50,325 nucleotides of DNA from assembly GCA_023458875.1 (NCBI GenBank), contig JAEWXO010000079.1:1-50325 (forward strand). Reading direction: 5' to 3'. A program made the position numbers and the translations under genes. Origin of the DNA: Bacillota bacterium. Lineage in GTDB: Bacteria; Bacillota; Clostridia; Oscillospirales; Ruminococcaceae. Below the pieces are notes generated by a model. It saw only the letters and a list, made by a program, of their open reading frames with translations, was not told the origin of the DNA and ran no database searches. Below, piece by piece: positions 1-7,366 of this stretch (position 1 is its first letter; each line of letters opens with the position of its first letter).

Positions 1-1
1 T

Positions 2-100
2 ATGTCTTACGTAGGAACAGCTAAGAAACATGGTAAAAATGCTTTTCAGGCAATTCTTAATGTCTTTGAAGGCAATGTGTTTTATGCCCTTGAAGACTGA
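2..100 (+). CDS. IS66-family transposase, C-terminal end (partial)
   Basis: Open frame entering from the left edge and ending at TGA 98-100. The visible 32 residues begin MSYVGTAKKHGKNAFQA and end VFYALED. This matches the C-terminal tail of IS66-type (TnpC) transposases, which commonly carry a YVGTAKKHG-like motif just before the stop. The catalytic DDE domain lies outside the window. The call rests on recognising this tail only. Confidence 0.6.
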   Translation: MSYVGTAKKHGKNAFQAILNVFEGNVFYALED

Positions 101-116
101 AGTCCTGAACAGTTAC
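101..116 (+). mobile_element. Putative right terminal inverted repeat of the IS66-like element
   Basis: Just after the transposase stop, CCTGAACAGTTAC (104-116) reads GTAACTGTTCAGG on the opposite strand. IS66-family elements typically begin and end with GTAA, so the element probably ends at 116. The matching left end and the expected 8-bp target duplication are outside the window and cannot be checked. Confidence 0.45.
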
Positions 117-159
117 TTCCTCTTTAAAAATCAAATTTACATTAGAAGGCGGTTATATT

Positions 160-636
160 ATGGATTACAAAATTGTTGAAAAAGAAGCTTTTAAGGTTAT
201 GGGTATTTCTAAGAAGTTTAAGTATGAGGATGCATTTGCGGAAATTCCAAAGTTTTGGCAGGAACACTTTCAAAACGGCGGCGGTGAAAAGGTTTGTGGA
301 ATGTATGGTGTTAACCTTGACGAAAAGATGGGAATGAGCGAGTTTGAATATATTATTGCTGATGATTATTCAGAAGAAAAAGGTGTTCCTGCTAGTTGTG
401 TTACAAGAGAATTTCCAGCACTTACTTGGGCAGTTTTCCCTTGCAAGGGTGCTATGCCTGACTCAATGCAAAGTGTGAATAAAAAAATATTCTCAGAATG
501 GCTGCCTAACTGCAGGGACTATGAAATTGCTTTTGGATGCAATATTGAAATGTATGACGATCCTTGCAAGTTTTCTAAAGGTACTCAAGATGAAAACTAT
601 TACAGTGAAATCTGGATTCCTGTTAAGAAAAAATAA
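160..636 (+). CDS. GyrI-like / AraC-type effector-binding domain protein
   Basis: 158 residues, the size of a single GyrI-like small-molecule-binding domain (SHS2 fold), as found in GyrI/SbmC and at the C terminus of BmrR and Rob. Typical features are an N-terminal ...VEKEAFKVMGI strand, the central CGMYGV segment, the FPALTWAVFPCKG segment and the ending SEIWIPV, which occurs in similar form (EFWVTIPD, LTELQIPV) in the two MerR proteins downstream. It has no DNA-binding domain, so it probably binds or sequesters a hydrophobic compound. The start at 160 follows an AGAAGGCGG ribosome binding site. It sits in a cluster of three genes sharing this domain. Confidence 0.8.
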   Translation: MDYKIVEKEAFKVMGISKKFKYEDAFAEIPKFWQEHFQNGGGEKVCGMYGVNLDEKMGMSEFEYIIADDYSEEKGVPASCVTREFPALTWAVFPCKGAMPDSMQSVNKKIFSEWLPNCRDYEIAFGCNIEMYDDPCKFSKGTQDENYYSEIWIPVKKK

Positions 637-647
637 ATTAAAACCTC

Positions 648-678
648 TTGACTTGAACACTGTGTCGTACTTTATAAT
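648..678 (+). promoter_or_regulatory. MerR-type promoter with 19-bp spacer
   Basis: -35 TTGACT (648-653) and -10 TATAAT (673-678) are separated by 19 bp instead of 17, the spacing used by MerR-regulated promoters. The spacer contains the dyad ACACTGTGT (657-665). This predicts autoregulation by the MerR protein that follows. Confidence 0.65.
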
Positions 679-701
679 TAAGCATGAAAGGAGATGAGTA
701 T

Positions 702-1676
702 ATGGAAATAATGACAATTAGTGATGTATCAAAAATTTTTGATGTATCAACAAGAATGCTGCGATATTATGAGAAAATCGGGTTAATATCAAGCAACAGA
801 AAAGCTGATTATGCATATCGTATTTATGATGAAACTACTGTAAGACGTCTTCAGCAGATTTTAATACTAAGAAAACTGCGTATTCCTCTTAAACAGATAG
901 CGATTATTCTCGATGACTATGAGCAGACAAAGGCAGTGCAGATAATGCGTGAAAACATTGTTTCGCTTGATTATGAAATAAATGCACTCAGCACCATCCG
1001 TAATATTCTTAATACTTTTATTAATCGGCTTGATGAGAGTATAAGAGATAGAATACATCTTGATTTGCTCATGGATAATGAGCTAATTGAAATCGCCAAT
1101 GCTCTAAGCCTTTCAAAGCTTAATTTAAAGGAGGAGCATTCAATGGAAGAACTACATAATGCAAACAAAATTATCGAAAGTCAGATGGATATTAGGATTA
1201 TTTATCTGCCGCCTGCAACAGTTGCGTCAAGCCACTACATAGGTGAGAATCCAGAGGATAATGCAGGTGAAAAACTCAGAAAGTTTATTGAAGAGGTAAA
1301 TTTGCCGGAGATAAAGCCTGATTTCAGAGTGTATGGATTTAATAATCCTTCACCGCAAGAGGGACAGGAGAATTACGGATATGAATTTTGGGTTACTATT
1401 CCTGATGATATGGAAGTATTTAAACCACTTGAAAAGAAACAGTTTGCAGGTGGATTATATGCGGCACATTGCATTAAAATGGGTAATTTTCACGAGTGGG
1501 GAACGTTTTATGAGTGTATGAATAAAAGCGATGAATATGAAATCAATCACCGTGAGCCATTTGGTATGGGCGGAACACTTGAGGAGCATATCAATGCTTA
1601 TTCGTATTATACAGGTGCAGTTAACGAATATATTCAGCTTGATTTATTAATACCTATAAAGAAAAAAGGTGAATAG
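702..1676 (+). CDS. MerR-family transcriptional regulator with C-terminal GyrI-like domain
   Basis: The N-terminal 70 residues are a MerR winged helix (MTISDVSKIFDVS, then RMLRYYEKIGLI and YRIYDE), followed by a coiled-coil linker and, from about residue 150, a GyrI-like effector domain ending EYIQLDLLIPIKKK. This is the layout of BmrR/BltR-type drug sensors. The start was placed at ATG 702, not 684, because the AAAGGAG ribosome binding site (687-693) lies between the two ATGs. It probably twists the 19-bp-spacer promoter at 648-678 upon ligand binding. The following C39-like gene begins 1 nt after its stop, suggesting an operon. Confidence 0.85.
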   Translation: MEIMTISDVSKIFDVSTRMLRYYEKIGLISSNRKADYAYRIYDETTVRRLQQILILRKLRIPLKQIAIILDDYEQTKAVQIMRENIVSLDYEINALSTIRNILNTFINRLDESIRDRIHLDLLMDNELIEIANALSLSKLNLKEEHSMEELHNANKIIESQMDIRIIYLPPATVASSHYIGENPEDNAGEKLRKFIEEVNLPEIKPDFRVYGFNNPSPQEGQENYGYEFWVTIPDDMEVFKPLEKKQFAGGLYAAHCIKMGNFHEWGTFYECMNKSDEYEINHREPFGMGGTLEEHINAYSYYTGAVNEYIQLDLLIPIKKKGE

Positions 1677-1677
1677 T

Positions 1678-2031
1678 ATGCAGATCGTTATACAGCCGAC
1701 TTTTAGTACCTGCGGACAGGCTTGTATTTCAATGATTACTGGCAAGGACATAAATGAAGTCATAAAGGATATGAAAACAAGTGGTCCCACAAGTATCGGA
1801 CAACTTATCGAAATACTTGATTATTACGGGTATAGACATGCACCTAAAAACTTGCGAATATCTAAGAAAAATCCTGTTCAAAGTGATTATTCATTTTTAA
1901 CTGTTCATATGAATGCAGGCTATACTCATTGGGTTTTATATTATGAGGGAAAATTTTATTGTCCTGAACATGGAGTATTGGATGAATATACGGCAGGGAG
2001 AATAACTTCATTTTTGGCGATTGAAAAATAA
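1678..2031 (+). CDS. Small papain-like cysteine protease, C39-like
   Basis: 117 residues comprising a single peptidase C39-like fold. QPTFSTCGQACISMITG carries the oxyanion Gln and catalytic Cys, the Cys being followed by Gly-Gln-Ala, and THWVLYYEGKFYCPEHG supplies the catalytic His; a downstream Asp would complete the triad. There is no signal peptide or membrane segment, so it acts in the cytosol or partners another protein. ATG 1678 was chosen over the upstream GTG 1669 because AAAGGTGA sits 7 nt before it. It is coupled to the MerR gene by a 1-nt gap. The substrate is unknown. Confidence 0.65.
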   Translation: MQIVIQPTFSTCGQACISMITGKDINEVIKDMKTSGPTSIGQLIEILDYYGYRHAPKNLRISKKNPVQSDYSFLTVHMNAGYTHWVLYYEGKFYCPEHGVLDEYTAGRITSFLAIEK

Positions 2032-2045
2032 TTTTCAAAAACCTC

Positions 2046-2076
2046 TTGACACTCCTCTAAGGGGAGGATGTAGAAT
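2046..2076 (+). promoter_or_regulatory. MerR/BmrR-type promoter-operator with 19-bp spacer
   Basis: TTGACA (2046-2051) and TAGAAT (2071-2076) are separated by exactly 19 bp. The spacer holds a dyad, CTCCTCTAAGGGGAG (2052-2066), resembling the operator of multidrug-responsive MerR proteins. It lies 26 bp before the second merR-like gene and is a predicted autoregulatory operator. Confidence 0.8.
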
Positions 2077-2102
2077 AAAATCACAGGGAAGGAGATGGTC
2101 AG

Positions 2103-2915
2103 ATGTATCGTATCGGCGAGTTTTCAAAGCTTACAAAAACAACCATAAAGGCTCTAAGGTATTATGATGAAGTAGGACTATTAAAACCGGAAGAAACAGA
2201 CAAATTCACGGGTTATCGGTTTTATACAACCAATCAGCTTCTTGAGCTTCATCGTATTCAGTCACTAAGGCAAATAGGCTTGTCTATTGATGAAATTAAG
2301 CTTATTATTTCAGAAAAAGCAAATACACAAAGTATTCTTGAAAAGCGAAAGTCAGAAATCCTTGCCGAGCTTGCATATGAACAAGACCAGCTTTCCCGAA
2401 TTGAATTTATTTTATCAGGTAAAGAGGAGGAATTTTTTATGAATTATCAGGCAATTATTAAGGAACTTCCGGAGTGTATCGTTTGTTCAAAGGAAATGAC
2501 AGTACCGAATTACAACTCGTATTTTGAGGTTATACCTGCAATCGGTGATCAGGTCAAGGGGAAATATCCTGACTTGAAATGCACTGTTCCTGAATATTGT
2601 TTTATTACTTATCTTGATGGTGAGTACAAGGAAAAGGACATCAACGTTGAATTTTGTGAGGCTGTTGATAAGATGATGCCCGATTTTGATGACATTCTTT
2701 TCAAGAAAATTGAAGCTGTTCAAGCAGTATCTGTAATGCATAAGGGCAGTTATGCTGGGCTTTCACACGCATATGCTTATGTTTTCAAATGGATAGATGA
2801 AAACGGATACACAGTTACAGATTACCCTAGAGAAAGTTATATTGATGGCATATGGAACAAGGAAAATGAAGATGAGTGGCTTACTGAGCTTCAGATTCCT
2901 GTTATAAAAAATTAA
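2103..2915 (+). CDS. MerR-family regulator with C-terminal GyrI-like effector domain (BmrR-like)
   Basis: 270 residues, the usual length for BmrR/BltR relatives. Residues 1-70 form the MerR DNA-binding domain (MYRIGEFSKLTKTTIKALRYYDEVGLLKPE, then TGYRFY), residues 75-110 a dimerisation helix, and residues 120-270 a GyrI-like domain ending WLTELQIPVI. The start follows GGAAGGAGATGG. It is probably a drug- or metabolite-responsive activator working on the 19-bp-spacer promoter just upstream, and possibly on neighbouring genes. It is a paralogue of the regulator at 702-1676, which has a different linker and operator. Confidence 0.88.
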   Translation: MYRIGEFSKLTKTTIKALRYYDEVGLLKPEETDKFTGYRFYTTNQLLELHRIQSLRQIGLSIDEIKLIISEKANTQSILEKRKSEILAELAYEQDQLSRIEFILSGKEEEFFMNYQAIIKELPECIVCSKEMTVPNYNSYFEVIPAIGDQVKGKYPDLKCTVPEYCFITYLDGEYKEKDINVEFCEAVDKMMPDFDDILFKKIEAVQAVSVMHKGSYAGLSHAYAYVFKWIDENGYTVTDYPRESYIDGIWNKENEDEWLTELQIPVIKN

Positions 2916-2916
2916 T

Positions 2917-3024
2917 GTATACTAATCCTATATTAAAAAACATCTAAAAAATCGAGCTAAAACCACGATATACGATTTTAGCGATGATTTTTTAGCAATG
3001 TTTTATTTGGGATTAGTATTATAC
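2917..3024. repeat. Imperfect palindromic element (MITE-like), about 108 bp
   Basis: The ends are GTATACTAATCC (2917-2928) and GGATTAGTATTATAC (3010-3024), inverted copies of each other. The inner arms also pair imperfectly (AAAAAACATCTAAAAAATCG against CGATGATTTTTTAGCAATG), giving a hairpin of almost 50 bp per arm. No coding capacity was seen. It could be a non-autonomous transposable element or a long transcribed hairpin after the merR gene; copies elsewhere in the genome would decide. Confidence 0.6.
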
Positions 3025-3068
3025 TTATTTTATTAAGTGAAGTTTATATTATAATTGTATTAATATTT

Positions 3069-3106
3069 GTAAAGACGGATAAATCAAAATCCGTCTTTAC
3101 TTTTTT
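3069..3106 (+). terminator. Intrinsic terminator
   Basis: A perfect 12-bp stem GTAAAGACGGAT (3069-3080) / ATCCGTCTTTAC (3089-3100) with an 8-nt loop, followed by TTTTTT. It ends transcription from the MerR region. Confidence 0.85.
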
Positions 3107-3157
3107 ATAAATGCGTGGTATAATCTGTAATATAATTTTAATTCAAAAGGAGAGGAT

Positions 3158-3250
3158 ATTCATTCCCAAGACATTTCAATAAAAGCAAAAGGTACAAATT
3201 GTTATTGTACCATTGAAAGTGATTTACATGAAAGAAGTGTTTATAGATGA
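3158..3250 (+). pseudogene. Small ORF or gene remnant lacking an ATG start
   Basis: A frame of 30 codons (IHSQDISIKAKGTNCYC...HERSVYR) follows a strong AAAAGGAGAGG ribosome binding site (3145-3155), but the first codons are ATT/ATA rather than ATG. Its stop overlaps the ATG of the next gene (ATGA at 3247-3250), the arrangement seen in coupled genes. It has a TATAAT at 3119-3124. It may be the tail of a decayed gene, or a small gene using a non-standard start. I do not recognise the product. Confidence 0.3.
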
Positions 3251-3651
3251 GTAGTGAAAAAATAATTGCCGCCTGTGGAAATGACTGTGCTAGATGTCCG
3301 AGATTTTTGCCTAAGACTGATAATGAACTACATAATACTGCAATGCTTTGGTATAAAATCGGGTATCGTGACCATGTAATTACAAATGATGAAATCAGCT
3401 GTAATGGTTGTAAAAAAGAAAATTGGTGCAGATACGAAATAATTAGCTGTACGTCAAAAAAGAATATAAACAACTGCGGTGAATGCGATGAATACCCATG
3501 TATTAAGATAAGCAAGGCTTTTGAGAAAACTATGGAATTTGAGCCAAAATGCAGAGAGATATGTACTGATGAGGAATATAAGATTATGTCTAAAGCGTTC
3601 TTTGAAAAGAAGAAAAATCTTGACGATATGTTTTTGAACATAGTTTTGTAA
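3247..3651 (+). CDS. DUF3795-family cysteine-rich protein
   Basis: 134 residues with the conserved Cys pattern of DUF3795: IAACGNDCARCPRF at the N terminus, CNGCKKENWCRYEIISCTSKKNINNCGECDEYPC in the middle. About ten cysteines suggest a bound Zn or Fe-S site. The biochemical role of the family is unknown. The start overlaps the stop of the preceding small frame. A second, damaged family member lies 200 bp downstream. Confidence 0.8.
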   Translation: MSSEKIIAACGNDCARCPRFLPKTDNELHNTAMLWYKIGYRDHVITNDEISCNGCKKENWCRYEIISCTSKKNINNCGECDEYPCIKISKAFEKTMEFEPKCREICTDEEYKIMSKAFFEKKKNLDDMFLNIVL

Positions 3652-3850
3652 AGGCGTTTATAAGATATTTATTACAGAATATAACGATGATTTCAAAAGC
3701 AAAATTATTGATTTTTTCATATTTTCATGCCTGAAAAAGCAAAGAAAATAATTTAACTATATTTATAAACGTGACATACTGTTGTCGTGTTTGTAGTGAT
3801 AAGATTATATAAAAAAGAAAGCAGTTTTTTATATTATGATTGAATCATGA
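3652..3850 (+). other. Intergenic region with a possible acetyltransferase remnant
   Basis: No intact gene. A frame at 3671-3751 (ITEYNDDFKSKIIDFF...) recalls the N terminus of GNAT acetyltransferases and stops early, so it may be a degraded fragment. Nothing else was recognised here. Confidence 0.25.
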
Positions 3851-4102
3851 TGCGGAATTTTATGCAGTGAATGCGAATATAAAGAAAGTATGGGCTGCAA
3901 AGGCTGTGTTAATATTGACAAGCCGTTTTGGGGAGAAGAATGCCCTGTAAAATCATGCTGTGAGAGCAAAAAGCTTTATAACTGTGGAATGTGTTATAAT
4001 TTTGCTTGTGAGCTTTTAAATTCATTTGCATATGATAAAGAGCAAGGTGACGATGGTAAAAGATTAGTGCAATGTAGAAAATGGTGCGGAACGGAGATTT
4101 AA
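3851..4102 (+). pseudogene. DUF3795-family protein with disrupted N terminus
   Basis: Translated from 3851 the frame reads CGILCSECEYKESMGCKGC, then GEECPVKSCCESKKLYNCGMC, a good DUF3795 signature. However, it is preceded directly by an in-frame TGA (3848-3850), and the nearby ATG at 3846 is in another frame. Family members normally start M(x)nCGxxC, so a small indel appears to have separated the start codon from the reading frame. Translation could begin only at the internal ATG 3890 (70 residues), which loses the first four cysteines. It is followed 1 nt later by the VOC gene. Confidence 0.65.
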
Positions 4103-4103
4103 T

Positions 4104-4580
4104 ATGAAGTTTATGCTTGCTTTGATTGCAGTAAAAGATATTGAGGTGTCAAAAAAATTCTATATGAATTTGTTTAATCAAACTGTAACACTTGATTTAG
4201 GCTCGAATGTAACAATGAGCGGAGGCTTTGCATTGCAGCAGAATTTCGGTTGGCTGACAGGTCTTCCCGAAGAAAGTATACATACAAAATCAAATAATAT
4301 GGAGCTTTATTTTGAGGTTGATGATTTTGATGAATTTACCTATAAATTAAAGCATTACAATAATATAGAGTATGTTCATGGTGTCAAAACTTATGACTGG
4401 AAACAGCGAGTTATTCGTATTTATGACCCTGATTATCACATTATTGAGATTGGCGAAGCTATGGACGTTATTGCAAAGAGATATCTAAGTAAAGGATATT
4501 CTATTGAAGAAACTGCTAAGGAAATCCAGCATCCAGTGGAGCTTGTAAGCAAGTGGGCAGAAGAAATGGTGAGTGAATAA
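4104..4580 (+). CDS. VOC-family (glyoxalase/bleomycin-resistance-like) protein
   Basis: 158 residues. Residues 1-120 form a single VOC unit pair: MKFMLALIAVKDIEVSKKFYMNLF, then ELYFEVDDFDEF, and RVIRIYDPDYHIIEIGE at the end, where H and E would be metal ligands. The C-terminal 40 residues (KRYLSKGYSIEETAKEIQHPVELV) look like a helical extension. Family members are metal-dependent isomerases, dioxygenases or drug-binding proteins; the substrate cannot be told. The start lies 1 nt after the DUF3795 stop, so the two were probably co-transcribed. Confidence 0.75.
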   Translation: MKFMLALIAVKDIEVSKKFYMNLFNQTVTLDLGSNVTMSGGFALQQNFGWLTGLPEESIHTKSNNMELYFEVDDFDEFTYKLKHYNNIEYVHGVKTYDWKQRVIRIYDPDYHIIEIGEAMDVIAKRYLSKGYSIEETAKEIQHPVELVSKWAEEMVSE

Positions 4581-4595
4581 ATTTGACTCAAGCAC

Positions 4596-4624
4596 TTGAC
4601 GAGACAGAAAGTATCTGTTATAAT
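4596..4624 (+). promoter_or_regulatory. Sigma-A promoter of the ABC-F leader
   Basis: TTGACG (4596-4601), 17-bp spacer, TATAAT (4619-4624). Predicted transcription start near 4631, leaving a leader of about 270 nt before the ABC-F start codon. Confidence 0.85.
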
Positions 4625-4655
4625 AGGGTAAACAAAAATGATCTGAGGTGAAAAG

Positions 4656-4676
4656 ATGCGTAAATTTTCTTGCTAA
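4656..4676 (+). CDS. Leader peptide MRKFSC upstream of the ABC-F gene
   Basis: A six-codon frame, ATG CGT AAA TTT TCT TGC TAA, 5 nt after GAGGTG (4645-4650). It is close to the predicted transcript start and upstream of a terminator/antiterminator pair. Short leader peptides in this position regulate ABC-F, Erm and Tet resistance genes through drug-induced ribosome stalling; that role here is inferred. Confidence 0.6.
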   Translation: MRKFSC

Positions 4677-4699
4677 TATAATTAATGTATAAAAATATT

Positions 4700-4854
4700 A
4701 AGCGGATATGACCGCTTTGTTTGTTATGCAAAAATTAATGCAGGAAAGTTACTGTGTCTTTAAGCTTAATATAATATAGGTATACCTTTTTTAGGTATGT
4801 CTTTCTTGTGTTTTATAGCTGCGGAATTAACTTTCCTGCGGCTATTGTTATTTT
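4700..4854 (+). promoter_or_regulatory. Transcription attenuator with alternative hairpins, ABC-F leader
   Basis: A small hairpin AAGCGG/CCGCTT (4700-4717) is followed by two mutually exclusive folds. The terminator fold pairs AGCTGCGG (4817-4824) with CTGCGGCT (4836-4843), before ATTGTTATTTT. The competing fold pairs GCAGGAAAGTT (4740-4750) with AACTTTCCTGC (4829-4839), which uses the terminator loop and 3' arm. The stretch TTTTTAGGTATGTCTTT here recurs in almost the same form in the leader of the MutS2-like gene at about 8091. Confidence 0.75.
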
Positions 4855-4898
4855 CTGAATGTAACATTTTGGAGAATTATTCACAGGAGGATTATTAT

Positions 4899-6386
4899 AT
4901 GTCTTTGATAAATATAACGAATTTGACTTTTTCATATGACGGCAGTTATGACAATATATTTGAAAATGTAAGTTTTTTGCTTGATACTGACTGGAAACTC
5001 GGATTTACAGGGCGAAATGGACGAGGGAAAACAACATTTCTAAATTTGCTATTAGGTAAATATGCATTTCAAGGCAGGATTTCAGCAAGTGTAAACTTTG
5101 AATATTTTCCATTTGAGGTTATAGACAAAACTCAGTTTACAATAGATATTATAAAATTTTATGTTCCTGATTGTGAGGATTGGCAGATAATAAAGGAGCT
5201 TAATCTTTTAAATGTAACTGAAGATGTTTTATACCGTCCGTTTGAAACGCTTTCAAACGGCGAACGAACAAAAGCACTTCTTGCAGCATTATTTCTAAAA
5301 GAAAACAGCTTTCTTTTAATTGATGAACCGACTAATCATCTTGATGCCGAAGCAAGAAATACAGTTTGCAGTTATTTAGACCGTAAAAAAGGTTTTATTC
5401 TTGTTTCACATGACAGAGCTTTTCTTGACGGATGTATTGACCATGTTCTTTCAATCAACAGAAATGACATTGAGATACAAAAAGGCAATTTTTCATCTTG
5501 GCTAAAAAATAAAGAAATGCACGATAGCTTTGAGCTTAACCAAAACGAAAAGCTTAAAAAAGATATAAAAAGGCTTACAGAATCAGCAAAACGAACAGCT
5601 GAATGGTCGGACAAGGCTGAAAGCAGAAAAATTGGTTTTGACCCGTCTAAAGTTGAAAAAAGCGCAGGACGCCGTCCTGCTGAGGGAGCAAAAGCTAAAA
5701 AAATGATGTCACGTTCAAAAGCAATAAAAGAACGGCAGATGTCAGCAATTGATGATAAATCAAAGCTTCTCAAAAACATTGAGCAAAGTTCTGAATTAAA
5801 AATTACCTCGTTAAAATTTCACACATCAAATCTTGTTAATCTTGATAGTGTATCTATTTTCTATGGCGACAAAAACGTGTGTGAAAACATTAGCTTTACA
5901 GTAAACGAGGGGGATAGAATTTCACTTTCTGGAAAAAACGGTTGTGGAAAATCTAGTATTTTAAAGCTTATCTGCGGTGAAAATATTTCGCACACTGGTA
6001 ATATTTCTATGAACAGCCAGCTTAAAATATCTTATGTTGAACAGAATACCGAAAATTTATCTGGAAGCCTTTCAGAATATTCAGATAAATATGACATTGA
6101 TTTTAGCCTATTTTTAGCAATTCTTAGAAAGCTTGATTTTTCCAGAATGCAGTTTGAAAAAAATATAGAAGAATTCAGTGAGGGACAGAAGAAAAAGGTG
6201 CTGATTGCAAGAAGTTTATGCGAAAAAGCGCATCTTTATATCTGGGATGAACCACTTAATTTTATTGATGTTATTTCACGAATACAGATTGAAAGCCTTA
6301 TACTTGAGTATGATCCGACACTTATTTTTGTTGAGCATGATAAGACGTTCTGTGACAATATTGCAACTGTTAATGTTTATTTGTAA
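4899..6386 (+). CDS. ABC-F ribosome-protection ATPase, Lsa/CplR type
   Basis: 495 residues, two ABC domains and no membrane segment. Domain 1: Walker A GRNGRGKTT (38-46), signature LSNGE (118-122), Walker B LLIDEP (139-144), H-switch SHD. A charged linker (about 205-300) corresponds to the antibiotic resistance domain. Domain 2: Walker A GKNGCGKSS, signature FSEGQ (426-430), Walker B YIWDEP. The N terminus SLINITNLTFSYDGSYDNIFENV matches the Lsa-type proteins, which displace lincosamides, pleuromutilins and streptogramin A from the ribosome. The true start is ATG 4899, after CACAGGAGG; the upstream in-frame ATG 4797 lies within the attenuator. Its 3' end overlaps a convergent gene by 10 bp. 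The exact drug spectrum is not predictable. Confidence 0.88.
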   Translation: MSLINITNLTFSYDGSYDNIFENVSFLLDTDWKLGFTGRNGRGKTTFLNLLLGKYAFQGRISASVNFEYFPFEVIDKTQFTIDIIKFYVPDCEDWQIIKELNLLNVTEDVLYRPFETLSNGERTKALLAALFLKENSFLLIDEPTNHLDAEARNTVCSYLDRKKGFILVSHDRAFLDGCIDHVLSINRNDIEIQKGNFSSWLKNKEMHDSFELNQNEKLKKDIKRLTESAKRTAEWSDKAESRKIGFDPSKVEKSAGRRPAEGAKAKKMMSRSKAIKERQMSAIDDKSKLLKNIEQSSELKITSLKFHTSNLVNLDSVSIFYGDKNVCENISFTVNEGDRISLSGKNGCGKSSILKLICGENISHTGNISMNSQLKISYVEQNTENLSGSLSEYSDKYDIDFSLFLAILRKLDFSRMQFEKNIEEFSEGQKKKVLIARSLCEKAHLYIWDEPLNFIDVISRIQIESLILEYDPTLIFVEHDKTFCDNIATVNVYL

Positions 6387-7366
6387 GAGAAACAAACAAA
6401 GAATTTATTTAACCCGCCGAAGCTAATCCTTTTTGATAATTCATGAGTAAAAATAGGAATATATTTTTGAAGATATTTATAAAGACGAGTATTATTCAAT
6501 TCGCTTTCACACTTTGAAAAAAGCTTATAAATTTCATGTAATAAAGTATTATATTGATAATATGCACATTTATTACTTATTAATTCTATATCACTTTCGT
6601 TTAATTCTAGCTCAAAATAAGGCTTATCAGAGAGCATACAGCCTAGAAAATTATTGAAAATGACTTCAGCGATATTAAAAAGCAGTTCAGTATATTTACA
6701 TTCATATATCTCACCAAAACCAATAAGTAATGCTCCAATTTTATCCCTGTTAAAGTGCTGGCAGAATTCGTTTTCATGCATGATGGCAGTATAATATTCA
6801 TTTATAAACATTACCCCCTGCGATTTAATATTATATGCCTGACAGCCAAGTAAAGGGTAATCAATTGAGGCACAGCAGTTTCTTGCATCAAAGCGTGCAG
6901 AATACCCCTTAAAATATTCATCAAAGGACTTTTCCATAACGTAATTATATTCATAGCATTTGGTTTGAAGTTTGTTTTTATAAGCACATTTAAATATCCT
7001 TTGGTTTACTTCATGAATTGACAATATTAAGGTACGTCCTCTTTCAAGAATAATCTCTGCCTTAACAGTATTTAATTCATCTATTGCTTTTGACAATGAA
7101 TTCAAGCTTAAAAGATAAACATCTGCTTGATACAAAACTGAGGAATACAGGATTTCAGCATGCTTTTTTGGTATGGTACTGCTTTCACGTTTAGTGAACT
7201 GCTCGGCTGTTTCAATAAATGCATAATCAAATGACTGCCGTATTTCTGCAATTCTGTCATCTGAAATAATGTTATGCATTGAACAAAGAATTAAAATATT
7301 AAGAGTATAGTTTTGTGTATCAATATCGGCATCAGAAAAATGGAGCAAGTGAGAAATATCATTCAT
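6377..7366 (-). CDS. Uncharacterised protein, DUF6179-like
   Basis: About 329 residues, mostly helical, with no signal peptide, membrane segment or catalytic motif that I recognise. A cysteine-rich patch occurs mid-protein (DARNCCASIDYPLLGCQAYN). From memory it resembles DUF6179 proteins of Clostridia, which travel with the partner encoded just upstream; this needs a database check. The start at 7366 was preferred because AGGAGG (7373-7378) sits 6 nt before it. It overlaps the stop of the upstream gene by 8 nt, implying translational coupling. It is convergent with the ABC-F gene. Confidence 0.6.
   Translation of the reverse strand: MNDISHLLHFSDADIDTQNYTLNILILCSMHNIISDDRIAEIRQSFDYAFIETAEQFTKRESSTIPKKHAEILYSSVLYQADVYLLSLNSLSKAIDELNTVKAEIILERGRTLILSIHEVNQRIFKCAYKNKLQTKCYEYNYVMEKSFDEYFKGYSARFDARNCCASIDYPLLGCQAYNIKSQGVMFINEYYTAIMHENEFCQHFNRDKIGALLIGFGEIYECKYTELLFNIAEVIFNNFLGCMLSDKPYFELELNESDIELISNKCAYYQYNTLLHEIYKLFSKCESELNNTRLYKYLQKYIPIFTHELSKRISFGGLNKFFVCFSYK

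Noticed and set aside
684..701. Upstream ATG 684 as start of the first MerR gene
   Set aside because: The ribosome binding site AAAGGAG lies inside that extension, so translation should begin at 702.
4797..4898. 34-residue N-terminal extension of the ABC-F protein from ATG 4797
   Set aside because: It lies in the attenuator, lacks an RBS, and ABC-F proteins of this group start at MSLINITNLTF, after CACAGGAGG.
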